Positions 1-7,136 are shown, counted from the stretch's first letter. The stretch is 15,684 nucleotides of DNA from an uncultured Ruminococcus sp. (GCA_947175005.1 CAMWLD010000015.1:1-15684), one strand, 5' to 3'. Notes: generated by a model from the sequence alone, not told the origin. Translations and numbers: made by a program.

Positions 1-101
1 CGGGTGAGGACATCTCCGACCCTTGGTATTCGGGTGTTTTTGAAACGGCGTATAACGATATTTACGAGGGGTTCAGGGGACTGCTCGATGAACTGAAATA
101 A
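1..101 (+). CDS. C-terminal end of a low-molecular-weight protein tyrosine phosphatase (5' end outside the window)
   Basis: The reading frame is open from base 3 to the TAA at 99-101 and gives 32 residues beginning GEDISDPWYSGVFETAYNDI. The DPWY tetrapeptide followed by a short alternating F/Y-rich helix is the hallmark of the C-terminus of low-molecular-weight phosphotyrosine phosphatases, where the Asp of the DP motif acts as general acid in dephosphorylating phosphotyrosine. The CX5R phosphate-binding loop would lie upstream of the window and cannot be checked. These are cytoplasmic enzymes of about 150-160 residues, so roughly a fifth of the protein is visible. The following gene has its own promoter, so I see no operon link. 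Confidence 0.8.
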   Translation, partial: GEDISDPWYSGVFETAYNDIYEGFRGLLDELK

Positions 102-122
102 ATGAAAGTTTGGCGAAAAATA

Positions 123-151
123 TTGACTGCACCGACAATATGTGCTAAAAT
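123..151 (+). promoter_or_regulatory. Sigma-A-type promoter for the Imm11-array gene
   Basis: TTGACT at 123-128 and TAAAAT at 146-151 are separated by exactly 17 bases, and TGC just before the -10 makes it an extended -10. Transcription should begin near 158, giving a leader of about 145 bases before the ATG at 303. The leader holds an AT-rich inverted repeat (TTGATTTT at 179-186, AAAATCAA at 201-208), but no riboswitch that I recognise. Confidence 0.7.
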
Positions 152-302
152 TAATGAAATACCGCATTTACAGAGCTTTTGATTTTATAGGCAGGGCTAA
201 AAAATCAATGTATTTTTTTGCACACCATATTTTAAAAAAGGAGAAAGACATTCAAGGCTTACAAAAGATTTGAACTTACGGTTTTGATGTCTGTAAAATA
301 AA

Positions 303-944
303 ATGAAGGTTTATAGAATGCACTTCTGCGAGGGTTACAGATGGCCGACCTACTTGGACGATAATTCAATGACGTCATTGGATATAGATAACTTACTGTG
401 GGATGAAGAAATCAAATTCAACGGCAGTATACCTTTTAAATTTGATTTTTGTGACGAGAAGCACAAGCAGTATCCGTTGGCTGATTATATGTGTACAGAT
501 TTGATGGAATTTTGGGTGGTAAATGAACGTACAAAAAATATCATACAATCCAAATACGGTGATTTTATCTGTTCTCTCCCCTTAGAGAGTACAGATGAAC
601 ACGGTAATAAGTATTATTCATTTATACCGACCAAATACATAGAATTAAAAGACGCTCTTGATGTTTACAAATCGGAATTTTATCCGCGTCCTGTCCTATC
701 ACGATTTTTTGATGGCGTATATGACTTTGCTCTTTCTGATATAGATAAACATTGTTTTAAGGACCTTGTAAAGAGTTACCCCATTTTCAGACTCAAACAA
801 TCGGGTTTTATTAAGGAAACCGGCAAAGCGGTAACTTTATGTGATGCTATCGCAATATTTGTTCTTGATGAATTTGTGCAGCTTATTAAGGATAATGACC
901 TTACGGGGTTTAAGTTTGAAGAGGTATATGACAGCGAGACTTTT
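303..944 (+). repeat. Imm11-like unit 1 of 3 (residues 1-214)
   Basis: First copy of the tandem domain. It shares the DALD-x-YKSEFYP segment and the SGF-x-KETGKA segment with unit 3 but not with unit 2, and is the most AT-rich of the three. Confidence 0.75.
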
Positions 945-3020
945 AAATCGGACAAGGAAGCGGATAATTTATCTGCCAAAGCAAAGGTTTATAGGATCAA
1001 AAGCTGCGAGGGCTACAGACAGCCGGCTTACTCGGAGAATAATTCACGGAGCAAACGCGACACTCACAGATATCTGCTGAATCCTGACGGCAGCTTCCAC
1101 GGAGTTATAACCTGGGAATTTGATTTCTGCACCGAGGAGCACAGGAAAAGGAATGAAATACTGGGCGATTTCATGCTTACCGATCTGGAGGATCTCTGGC
1201 TAGTAAATGAACGCGCAAAAAAAATTATAGGGGAAAAATACGGCGGCTTAATAACGTTTTATCCCTTGAAAAGTACGGACGAAAACGGCGGCAGGTATTA
1301 TTCGTTTCTGCCGTCCGAATACATAGACTGTCTTGACGGTGAAGGGCTAAGGTTCTCCCGCAGCGATTTTGAGTCCGATTATTTTGACGGCTTATATGAT
1401 CTTGACGCTGTATCAAGGTTTTGTTTCAAGAATTTTGTACAGAATCATCCCATTTTTCGGATCAAGCAATTGTGCGTCAAAAAAGGAGAAACAAGATACC
1501 CCAGAGCAGATTCATTGGATCATCACGAGACGGACTGTATATTTGTTCTTGAAGAATTTGTCCGCTTCGTTAAGGAAAATAACCTTACGGGATTTGAATT
1601 TGAAGAGGTATATGACAGCGAGACCTTTGACCCGGACAGGGAGGCAGAGGGGGAAATAAAAGCTCCCGGGAAAATAAGGGTCTATAAAATGGAATACTGC
1701 GAGGGGTATAGGTGGCCTATCTATTCGGAGGATAATCCAATGACATTACAGGAGGCAAATGACCTGCTGTGGAATGAAGAAACGGGATTTGACGGCAGTA
1801 TCCCGTTTAAATTTGATTTTTGCCAAATGGCACTGTCTGATGTTATGCACACAAATATAACAGGCTTCCTTGTGGTAAATGAATGCGCAAAAAATATCAT
1901 TGAGTCCAAATACGGCGGCTTTATACATTTTTTCCCGTTGGACGGTACAGACGAACGCGGCAATAAATATTATTCCTTTTTACCCTCCGAATATATAGAG
2001 GCCGGCGATGCTCTTGACGCTTACAAATCGGAATTTTATCCCTGCCCTGTCCCCCGTTCTCCCGACGGCGAATATAACCTTGCTCTTTCCACTATGACCG
2101 TAAATAAGTATTGTTTTAAGGAGCTTGTAAAAAATTATCCCGTTTTCAGGCTAAAGCAGTCGGGCTTTAACAAGGAAACAGGCAAGGCGGAAACCTTATG
2201 CAATCCCGTACAGATATTTGTTCTTGAAGAATTTGTCCGCTTTATTGACGAACATAATATTACAGGGTTTAATTTTATTAAGGTTTATGACAGCGAGACC
2301 TTTGATACGGTCACGGAAACGGATAATAAAACAGCGGCGGCTGCAAGCGGACCGCAGACAAGAATAACGATCCCGATGACTCATGAAAACGGCGTTTTTA
2401 CGCCCGAAGAGCTTGCAAAGTCCCTAAGCACGGGCATGCATATTACGGTGGAGTATGACGGGTGTATGATAACGAACCTTTCCAACAGCTATACCGTATA
2501 TGACATTGATAACTGCGATATGTCAAAGGACCTAAGGGTGACTTACCGCAGAGGGCGCTTGCAGTCTGTGTATGTTTTTTCGGGCAAGGTGAGACTTCCC
2601 GTTTATATATCCTTTGACATTTCCTCTCCCGATGTGAAGGCAGAATATATAAAGAAAAAGCTGCGGAAAACTGTTACCGAGTGCGCGGGGCTTTGCGGGG
2701 AGGATATGATGAGGGAGCTGGAAGAAGCCCCGACGCCCCTTGAGCCGCTGTCCCTTGAATATTATTACGACGACGAGCAAATGGATATAAATTTGCAGGA
2801 CAGGAGTGGCAATATCTACTCTATCGGAAACGCCGCTTCTCATCTGCTAAGGTGCATATGCAGCTGCGCAGGAGAACTGGAAAACGACGGCCGCGATTTC
2901 GGCTACAGCGTATTTGAAAGCATTCTGGAGGGCGTGCGCATAAAGCTGTCGGAGGATATACCGAAACGGTTTAAGGTGAGCGATGATTTTGAGGTGTCTG
3001 AACCGCTGATGTACGATTGA
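303..3020 (+). CDS. Triple Imm11-like (DUF1629) array protein with an unnamed C-terminal domain
   Basis: This encodes 905 residues with three diverged copies of a ~210-residue domain at about 1-214, 228-442 and 459-667. Each copy opens with a (K/R)VY..-x-CEGYR-x-P-x-Y motif. Each then has a (V/L)VNE-x-(A/T)K-x-II core, a KYYSF/RYYSF strand, an (I/V)FR(L/I)KQ strand, and ends in LTGF/ITGF and VYDSETF. This order matches the Imm11 (DUF1629) immunity family of polymorphic toxin systems, as I remember it; the call has not been searched. A linker rich in T and A (about 668-684) leads to a C-terminal domain (about 686-905) shared with the next gene and not recognised. There is no signal peptide or membrane segment, so it should be cytoplasmic. 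The ATG at 303 is chosen because the first repeat begins there, although no good ribosome site precedes it. Likely role, by inference: neutralising one or more toxins. Confidence 0.72.
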   Translation: MKVYRMHFCEGYRWPTYLDDNSMTSLDIDNLLWDEEIKFNGSIPFKFDFCDEKHKQYPLADYMCTDLMEFWVVNERTKNIIQSKYGDFICSLPLESTDEHGNKYYSFIPTKYIELKDALDVYKSEFYPRPVLSRFFDGVYDFALSDIDKHCFKDLVKSYPIFRLKQSGFIKETGKAVTLCDAIAIFVLDEFVQLIKDNDLTGFKFEEVYDSETFKSDKEADNLSAKAKVYRIKSCEGYRQPAYSENNSRSKRDTHRYLLNPDGSFHGVITWEFDFCTEEHRKRNEILGDFMLTDLEDLWLVNERAKKIIGEKYGGLITFYPLKSTDENGGRYYSFLPSEYIDCLDGEGLRFSRSDFESDYFDGLYDLDAVSRFCFKNFVQNHPIFRIKQLCVKKGETRYPRADSLDHHETDCIFVLEEFVRFVKENNLTGFEFEEVYDSETFDPDREAEGEIKAPGKIRVYKMEYCEGYRWPIYSEDNPMTLQEANDLLWNEETGFDGSIPFKFDFCQMALSDVMHTNITGFLVVNECAKNIIESKYGGFIHFFPLDGTDERGNKYYSFLPSEYIEAGDALDAYKSEFYPCPVPRSPDGEYNLALSTMTVNKYCFKELVKNYPVFRLKQSGFNKETGKAETLCNPVQIFVLEEFVRFIDEHNITGFNFIKVYDSETFDTVTETDNKTAAAASGPQTRITIPMTHENGVFTPEELAKSLSTGMHITVEYDGCMITNLSNSYTVYDIDNCDMSKDLRVTYRRGRLQSVYVFSGKVRLPVYISFDISSPDVKAEYIKKKLRKTVTECAGLCGEDMMRELEEAPTPLEPLSLEYYYDDEQMDINLQDRSGNIYSIGNAASHLLRCICSCAGELENDGRDFGYSVFESILEGVRIKLSEDIPKRFKVSDDFEVSEPLMYD
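984..1628 (+). repeat. Imm11-like unit 2 of 3 (residues 228-442)
   Basis: Second copy. The beginning (KVYRIKSCEGYR) and end (NNLTGFEFEEVYDSETF) are conserved. The middle differs: the DALD/YKSEF segment is replaced by DCLDGEGLRFSRSDF, and the loop after FRIKQ is longer and unrelated to units 1 and 3. Confidence 0.75.
1677..2303 (+). repeat. Imm11-like unit 3 of 3 (residues 459-667)
   Basis: Third copy, closest to unit 1 (for example DALDAYKSEFYP and SGFNKETGKAETLC). After FKFDFC it is several residues shorter than unit 1, in the region of residues 507-511. Confidence 0.75.
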
Positions 3021-3070
3021 GCATTAAAAATCAGTACGCCTGCAATTTTTATACGAAAGGAATTATATAT

Positions 3071-4369
3071 ATGAAAATCTGGCTTACAGACCCGAATGTT
3101 GATAAATATATGTGGATATTATTTTCTGAAGGGAACGATATGGACAGTTCCGGGTTTGAGGATCATTTGAGTAAACTTAACTGTGAGGGAAAGGATATCT
3201 GTTTTGACAAAAAAATCCTTTTTCGTTTTCAAGACCGCAATTTACTGCCAACAGCTGACATAATGTATGCATCACAAAAATATTGGTTAGCAAGCAGCAA
3301 AGCACAGAAATTAATATCCGACAGCTTCGGAGAATTATTTCATTTCATACCTGCCATTTGCGAAAATGAACCGGAAAAAGAGTATTTCATAATGCTTCCG
3401 AAAATATTTTGTGAGGGACTTAATATGGAAAAATCCCTGTATAAATATTGGTCAGATACCGATTACATTGATTCTGTGCAGCGGTATGTTTTTAATGATA
3501 ATGCTATGCAATATCCGTTTTTTATGCTTAAAGACAAAAAACACTTTTATTATGTCGGCAGATTCTTTTCCAATGACGAATTTAAAAATTTTATTGAAAG
3601 CAAAAACATTACAGGGCTGCTTTTTGAAAAAGTATACGACAGCAGCGCCGAAACCGAGACACAGACAGAACCAACAAAAAAAATCTCTGCCCCGACTCCT
3701 GTTCCCAAAATTTTAAATACACGCTACGCAGGAATATACAAAATCCCCTTTTCTCATGAAACGGGAAAATTCCTGCTGGGGGAGCTTGACTCAAATGCGG
3801 AGGAGAGCTTTGCAATAGACTATGACGGTCATAATATGATAATCAATGAAGTAAACAGTTATGTTATTTACGATATAGACGACTGCGACCTGATGAGGAA
3901 TATTGAAGTCACATACCGCAATGGCAAGCTGTTTTCGGCATATGTCAATACTCCAACGGGCAGATTTCCTGTTTGCTTTTATTTTGATTTTTCCGAAAAC
4001 GGCGAATCGGAGGGATTAAAAACGGTTATCGGCGAGTGCACGGAGCTTTGCGTTTCCGAACTTCTGCGGGAGCTTGAAAAGGCAGAAAAGCCGCTAAGGC
4101 CGCTTTTGTTCAGTTATTATGAATACAGTGTCTGGCTTTCATACGGCGGTGATGAGTGTTACATGAACAAAGCAGCTTCACGTTATATGTGGGATTGTAT
4201 ATATAATTTTGCCGGTTGTTTTCTTCCCCGTAACGATTACAACAGTATACGGCACAATTCATATGAAAAAATAGTTCAGGGTATATACGAAAAGATCGCC
4301 GAAGAGATACCGAAACGGTTTGAGGTGAGCAGTGATTTTAAGCTTTACGAGCCGGAGATGGACGATTGA
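3071..4369 (+). CDS. Single Imm11-like domain protein, paralogue of the preceding array protein
   Basis: The protein has 432 residues: one Imm11-like domain (about 1-191, ending NITGLLFEKVYDSS), a Thr/Glu/Pro-rich linker (192-215), and a C-terminal domain (216-432) clearly homologous to residues 686-905 of the preceding protein. Shared C-terminal landmarks are NSY-x-(I/V)YDID-x-CD, VTYR-x-G(K/R)L, LRELE/MRELE, and IPKRF(E/K)VS-x-DF. I start it at the ATG at 3071 because an AAAGG ribosome site lies 10 bases upstream and MKIW aligns with MKVY of the first repeat; a TTG at 3017 would add 18 unrelated residues. The gene follows the array gene by 50 bases with no terminator or clear promoter between, so co-transcription is likely. 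Its N-terminal domain is more diverged than the three array units (CEGYR is absent). There is no signal peptide. An immunity role is an inference from the family. Confidence 0.65.
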   Translation: MKIWLTDPNVDKYMWILFSEGNDMDSSGFEDHLSKLNCEGKDICFDKKILFRFQDRNLLPTADIMYASQKYWLASSKAQKLISDSFGELFHFIPAICENEPEKEYFIMLPKIFCEGLNMEKSLYKYWSDTDYIDSVQRYVFNDNAMQYPFFMLKDKKHFYYVGRFFSNDEFKNFIESKNITGLLFEKVYDSSAETETQTEPTKKISAPTPVPKILNTRYAGIYKIPFSHETGKFLLGELDSNAEESFAIDYDGHNMIINEVNSYVIYDIDDCDLMRNIEVTYRNGKLFSAYVNTPTGRFPVCFYFDFSENGESEGLKTVIGECTELCVSELLRELEKAEKPLRPLLFSYYEYSVWLSYGGDECYMNKAASRYMWDCIYNFAGCFLPRNDYNSIRHNSYEKIVQGIYEKIAEEIPKRFEVSSDFKLYEPEMDD

Positions 4370-4440
4370 GAGGCGAGAGGCAAGAATATGTGACAGGTGT
4401 GCGGAACTGAATTTATATAATTTTTAAGGATATGATGAAA

Positions 4441-5166
4441 ATGAGCCAGAACCCTTACAGCGTTTTGGGCGTTGACCCGAATGCGACCGAGGAGGATATA
4501 AAAAAGGCATACCGTGCTCTTGTAAAGCAGTATCACCCCGATCTGCACCCGGGAGACGAGGCGGCAGCCAAAAAAATGAGCGAGATCAACGAGGCATACG
4601 AGCTTATTAAGTCGGGCAATGCTCCCAAATATGACAATGGAGCTCACGGCGGTGATTTCGCGGGAAATATGCAGGGCAGCTACAGCCGTGACGGCGAGAC
4701 ATTTTATTATTCCTACATGGACCCCGACGACATTATTGAGGCGATCTTCGGCAGCATTGGCAGCTTTGCACGGTACGGGCACACGGGTGCCGGCTTTAAG
4801 GCTGCACCCAGCGATTACGATCTGTTTGAGCTTTTTGAAAAATACCTTGACCGAGGCTCGATGTATCAGGCAGCCGCAGCCCTTAACGCCATTTCCGAAA
4901 AGGACGCAAAATGGCACTACTGCGCCGCCAGACTTTGCTATGAAAACGGCAATCTTTACGAGGCGCAGAGCCATGCCGAATGGGCGGTATCCTTAGAGCC
5001 GGGGAATGCCCAATATAAGGAGCTTTATGACAAGATCGGAGAATATTATGAGGCAGCAGCCCGCCGTGAAAAACGTTCACGGATTCTTATGTCGGTAGTG
5101 GGATTTGTTTTTGCGGTGCTGTTTATTTTTCAGATTCTGCGGCCGCTGTTTGAAACGGGAGGATGA
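4441..5166 (+). CDS. DnaJ-type J-domain protein with TPR-like region and C-terminal membrane anchor
   Basis: This is a type III J-protein of 241 residues. Residues 2-60 form a J domain, with NPYSVLGV at the start and the HPD motif (32-34) needed to stimulate DnaK ATPase. It lacks the zinc-finger and peptide-binding domains of true DnaJ. A Gly/Tyr-rich linker follows. A helical region (about 126-205) has TPR-like features, including alternating small and large residues and an ALNAISEKDAKW...YENGNLYEA pattern. One hydrophobic span (about 215-234) near the C-terminus would tether it to the membrane with most of the protein in the cytoplasm. AAGGA at 4426-4430 fits the ATG at 4441 best; ATGs at 4432 and 4435 are alternatives. 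Four bases separate its stop from the exporter start, so the two are probably translated from one message. The client is unknown. Confidence 0.85.
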   Translation: MSQNPYSVLGVDPNATEEDIKKAYRALVKQYHPDLHPGDEAAAKKMSEINEAYELIKSGNAPKYDNGAHGGDFAGNMQGSYSRDGETFYYSYMDPDDIIEAIFGSIGSFARYGHTGAGFKAAPSDYDLFELFEKYLDRGSMYQAAAALNAISEKDAKWHYCAARLCYENGNLYEAQSHAEWAVSLEPGNAQYKELYDKIGEYYEAAARREKRSRILMSVVGFVFAVLFIFQILRPLFETGG

Positions 5167-5170
5167 GTAA

Positions 5171-5947
5171 ATGGAAATTATAATTAAAATAATCGTCTGC
5201 TTTTTTGCAGGAATGGGCGCGGGACTTGGCACAGGCTTTGCGGGCATGAGCGCTGCTGCGGTAATATCCCCCATGCTGGTAACATTCCTGGACATTCCCG
5301 CATATGAGGCGGTGGGGATAGCCCTTGCCTCGGACGTGCTTGCCAGTGCGGTCTCCGCATATACATACGGCAAAAACAAAAATCTCGACATAAAAAACGG
5401 ACTGGTCATGATGGCGGCGGTGCTGGTTTTTACTGCTGTGGGCAGCTATGTTTCAAGCCTTGTGCCAAATAAGACCATGGGCAGCTTTTCGGTGTTTATG
5501 ACATTTATGCTGGGAATAAAATTTATCGTAAAGCCCGTAATGACCACAGGCTCTGCCATGGAAGCTCTGCCGCGCTTGCAGAGGATAATCCGTTCGATAG
5601 CCTGCGGAATGCTTATCGGATTTATCTGCGGCTTTGTGGGAGCGGGAGGCGGAATGATGATGCTCCTGATTCTCACAAGCGTGCTTGGATATGAGCTTAA
5701 AACCGCCGTCGGCACAAGCGTTTTTATAATGGCGTTTACCGCTCTTACAGGCTCGGTCTCACACTTTGCCATAAGCGGGAAGCCGGATATTTCCGCCCTT
5801 GTTTTATGCATTCTTTTCACATTCATATGGGCAAGAGTGGCGGCAAGATTTGCCAACAAGGCAAGCCCCAAAACGCTCAACAGAGCGGTCGGGATAATTC
5901 TGACGGTACTTGGAGCGGTTATTATGGCGGTCAATTTCATATCGTAA
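5171..5947 (+). CDS. TauE/SafE (TSUP) family membrane transporter
   Basis: This is a 258-residue integral membrane protein with about eight hydrophobic segments arranged as two related halves. The first half carries GMGAGLGTGFAGMSAAAVISPM (about 14-35). The second carries GFICGFVGAGGGMMMLLIL (about 150-168) followed by KTAVGTSVFIM. This glycine-rich helix repeated in both halves and the usual 250-270 residue length are typical of TSUP exporters, whose known members move organic sulfonates, sulfite or related anions. The substrate cannot be read from sequence. GGAGG at 5159-5163 overlaps the end of the J-domain gene and lies 7 bases before the ATG, implying translational coupling. It is followed by a hairpin terminator shared with the convergent downstream gene. 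Confidence 0.85.
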   Translation: MEIIIKIIVCFFAGMGAGLGTGFAGMSAAAVISPMLVTFLDIPAYEAVGIALASDVLASAVSAYTYGKNKNLDIKNGLVMMAAVLVFTAVGSYVSSLVPNKTMGSFSVFMTFMLGIKFIVKPVMTTGSAMEALPRLQRIIRSIACGMLIGFICGFVGAGGGMMMLLILTSVLGYELKTAVGTSVFIMAFTALTGSVSHFAISGKPDISALVLCILFTFIWARVAARFANKASPKTLNRAVGIILTVLGAVIMAVNFIS

Positions 5948-5957
5948 AATAAAATCC

Positions 5958-5999
5958 AAAGGGCTGCTGCTATCGCTGCAACAGCCCTTGCTTTATAAA
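5958..5999. terminator. Bidirectional hairpin terminator between convergent genes
   Basis: GGGCTG-C-TGC at 5961-5970 pairs with GCA-A-CAGCCC at 5978-5987 with one mismatch, and the flanking AA/TT extend the stem. The T-rich run on the minus strand (complement of 5945-5958) is the better of the two, so it serves the Spo0A-like gene at least as well as the exporter. Confidence 0.65.
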
Positions 6000-6040
6000 A
6001 ATTTCTGCATGATATGCATAATATATGTTTTATATGACGG

Positions 6041-6859
6041 TCATACGCTAAGCATAAAATGTTCCGCTTTCTTGCCCCTTGCCTCCAGCATGAGACTGTC
6101 GCTGATAAGGGCGATAAGCTCGGAATTTGTGGGACGTGCGCCGCTGAAATCTATGCGGCAGTGAAGCCGTTTGCTTAAATATTCCTCGTCTCCCTCCGCC
6201 CTGTCCCAGGCAACTGTTATGGCATGGCGGATAGCCCTCTCCACTCTTGCGGGGGTAGCGTCGTGCAAACGGGCTATTTCGGGGTAAAGCTCCTTGGTAA
6301 CGCTCTCCAGAAGAGAGGGGTCGTTTATTACCAGCATTATTGCGGTGCGTATGTAGCGGTAGCCCTTGATGTTGGCGGGAATGCCTATTTTGCGGATTAT
6401 CTTTGTGATACCGTCCTCCATGAGAGGCTTTAAAAGGATCTCCGGGTCGGGTTCTTCGGGCTGTATGCCTGCGGGGGCGGGGAAAATATTTTCGCTTATT
6501 TTGCTTTTGGTCAGGCTTCCCGAAATAAGGCGCCCCAGCGTATACGGTTCGGGCAGGACGGAAAGGCAGTAGGTTCTCCCCATACTTGCAAGAGGGCTGT
6601 CTTCGCTCTCTCCCAGCACAATGCACAGGGGGCGGCATTCGCCCTCCATTACCGAAAATGCTTTGGCAAGCTCGCCCCGTGCTATCCGCTCGGTATCGGC
6701 AATTATCGCGCAGGGTGAGTCGGTGATGACTGTTCTTATAAGCGACATACTGTCGGGCTTGAAGCCCACGCATTCATATCCAAGTGAAGATAATATCCCG
6801 CTTACTCTTCCGCTTTCGCTGACGCTAACGCAGACGGCAATTTTGCTCTTTTCATTCAT
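6041..6859 (-). CDS. Spo0A paralogue with a degenerate receiver domain and intact Spo0A C-terminal DNA-binding domain
   Basis: The 272 residues split into a receiver-like fold (about 5-118), a Pro/Glu linker (119-140), and a Spo0A C-terminal effector domain (about 148-260). The effector domain keeps the family landmarks: GITKIIRKIGIPANIKGY, LYPEIA, the recognition helix TPARVERAIRHAI (202-214), and PTNSE (243-247). The receiver looks inactive. The two acidic residues that normally follow the first strand (DD in Spo0A) are V13 and S14, and the conserved Lys of the LKP motif is E104. The aspartate equivalent to the phosphorylated one (D55) is still present. This suggests a DNA-binding protein not controlled by ordinary phosphorelay. 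AAAAGGAGT lies 10 bases before the ATG. A strong promoter and a 0A box lie upstream. Target genes are unknown; sporulation-linked control is an inference. Confidence 0.85.
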   Translation of the reverse strand: MNEKSKIAVCVSVSESGRVSGILSSLGYECVGFKPDSMSLIRTVITDSPCAIIADTERIARGELAKAFSVMEGECRPLCIVLGESEDSPLASMGRTYCLSVLPEPYTLGRLISGSLTKSKISENIFPAPAGIQPEEPDPEILLKPLMEDGITKIIRKIGIPANIKGYRYIRTAIMLVINDPSLLESVTKELYPEIARLHDATPARVERAIRHAITVAWDRAEGDEEYLSKRLHCRIDFSGARPTNSELIALISDSLMLEARGKKAEHFMLSV

Positions 6860-6934
6860 TTTAAAGATTACTCCTTTTAAAAAATATTGTCGTCTTGAGT
6901 CATTTTTCCTTTGGTTTCTTTTTATCTTGTTTAA

Positions 6935-6963
6935 ATTTTAACACATTGGGATTATTTTGTCAA
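6935..6963 (-). promoter_or_regulatory. Sigma-A-type promoter of the Spo0A paralogue
   Basis: On the minus strand TTGACA (6958-6963) and TAAAAT (6935-6940) are 17 bases apart. Transcription should start near 6928, about 70 bases before the ATG at 6859. Confidence 0.75.
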
Positions 6964-6985
6964 ACGCCTTTGCTGCGGCTGTTTT

Positions 6986-6992
6986 TGTCGAA
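6986..6992 (+). promoter_or_regulatory. Candidate 0A box (TGTCGAA)
   Basis: This is a perfect match to the Spo0A recognition heptamer TGTCGAA, located 22 bases upstream of the -35 element of the Spo0A-paralogue promoter. The protein encoded downstream keeps the Spo0A recognition helix, so self-binding is possible. A 7-base match can also arise by chance. Confidence 0.4.
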
Positions 6993-7025
6993 TGCTGCCG
7001 ATGCTTTGAGAGGGTGAAAATATAT

Positions 7026-7109
7026 TTCGGATAAATTTTTATCCCGGTACACGATCTGTAAAGGAAATGATATAAATGCCGCTTTTGGGGGATATAAAAT
7101 TTATCCGAA
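7026..7109. repeat. Long inverted repeat (hairpin) upstream of glyS
   Basis: TTCGGATAAATTTT at 7026-7039 is perfectly complementary to 7096-7109. The pairing continues through TATCCC (7040-7045) after a two-base bulge on the other arm. The loop is about 42 bases. There is no T-run directly after either arm, so it is not an ordinary intrinsic terminator. Its role is unknown. Confidence 0.6.
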
Positions 7110-7116
7110 TGTTCAC

Positions 7117-7136
7117 GGAAATTTTGCAAATTTTCC
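7117..7136. repeat. 20-base near-palindrome upstream of the glyS promoter
   Basis: GGAAATTTTGCAAATTTTCC reads almost identically on both strands, with one mismatched pair position in each half. It lies just after the long inverted repeat and before the promoters, and could be a regulator binding site. Confidence 0.4.

Noticed and set aside
179..216. AT-rich hairpin plus T-run as a terminator of the phosphatase gene
   Set aside because: The stem is all A-T except one pair and lies after a strong promoter, so it would be too weak and wrongly placed; left as a leader structure.
3017..3070. TTG start at 3017 for the second Imm11-like gene
   Set aside because: The extra 18 residues have no counterpart in the repeat units, and a good ribosome site precedes the ATG at 3071.
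4345..4974. 209-codon minus-strand open frame opposite the J-domain gene
   Set aside because: It is a shadow of a clear J-domain protein on the other strand; the codon pattern and lack of a start signal argue against it.
6048..6773. 241-codon minus-strand frame overlapping the Spo0A paralogue
   Set aside because: It is in another frame of the same strand as a recognised gene, and the translation is Arg/His/Pro-rich without any family pattern.
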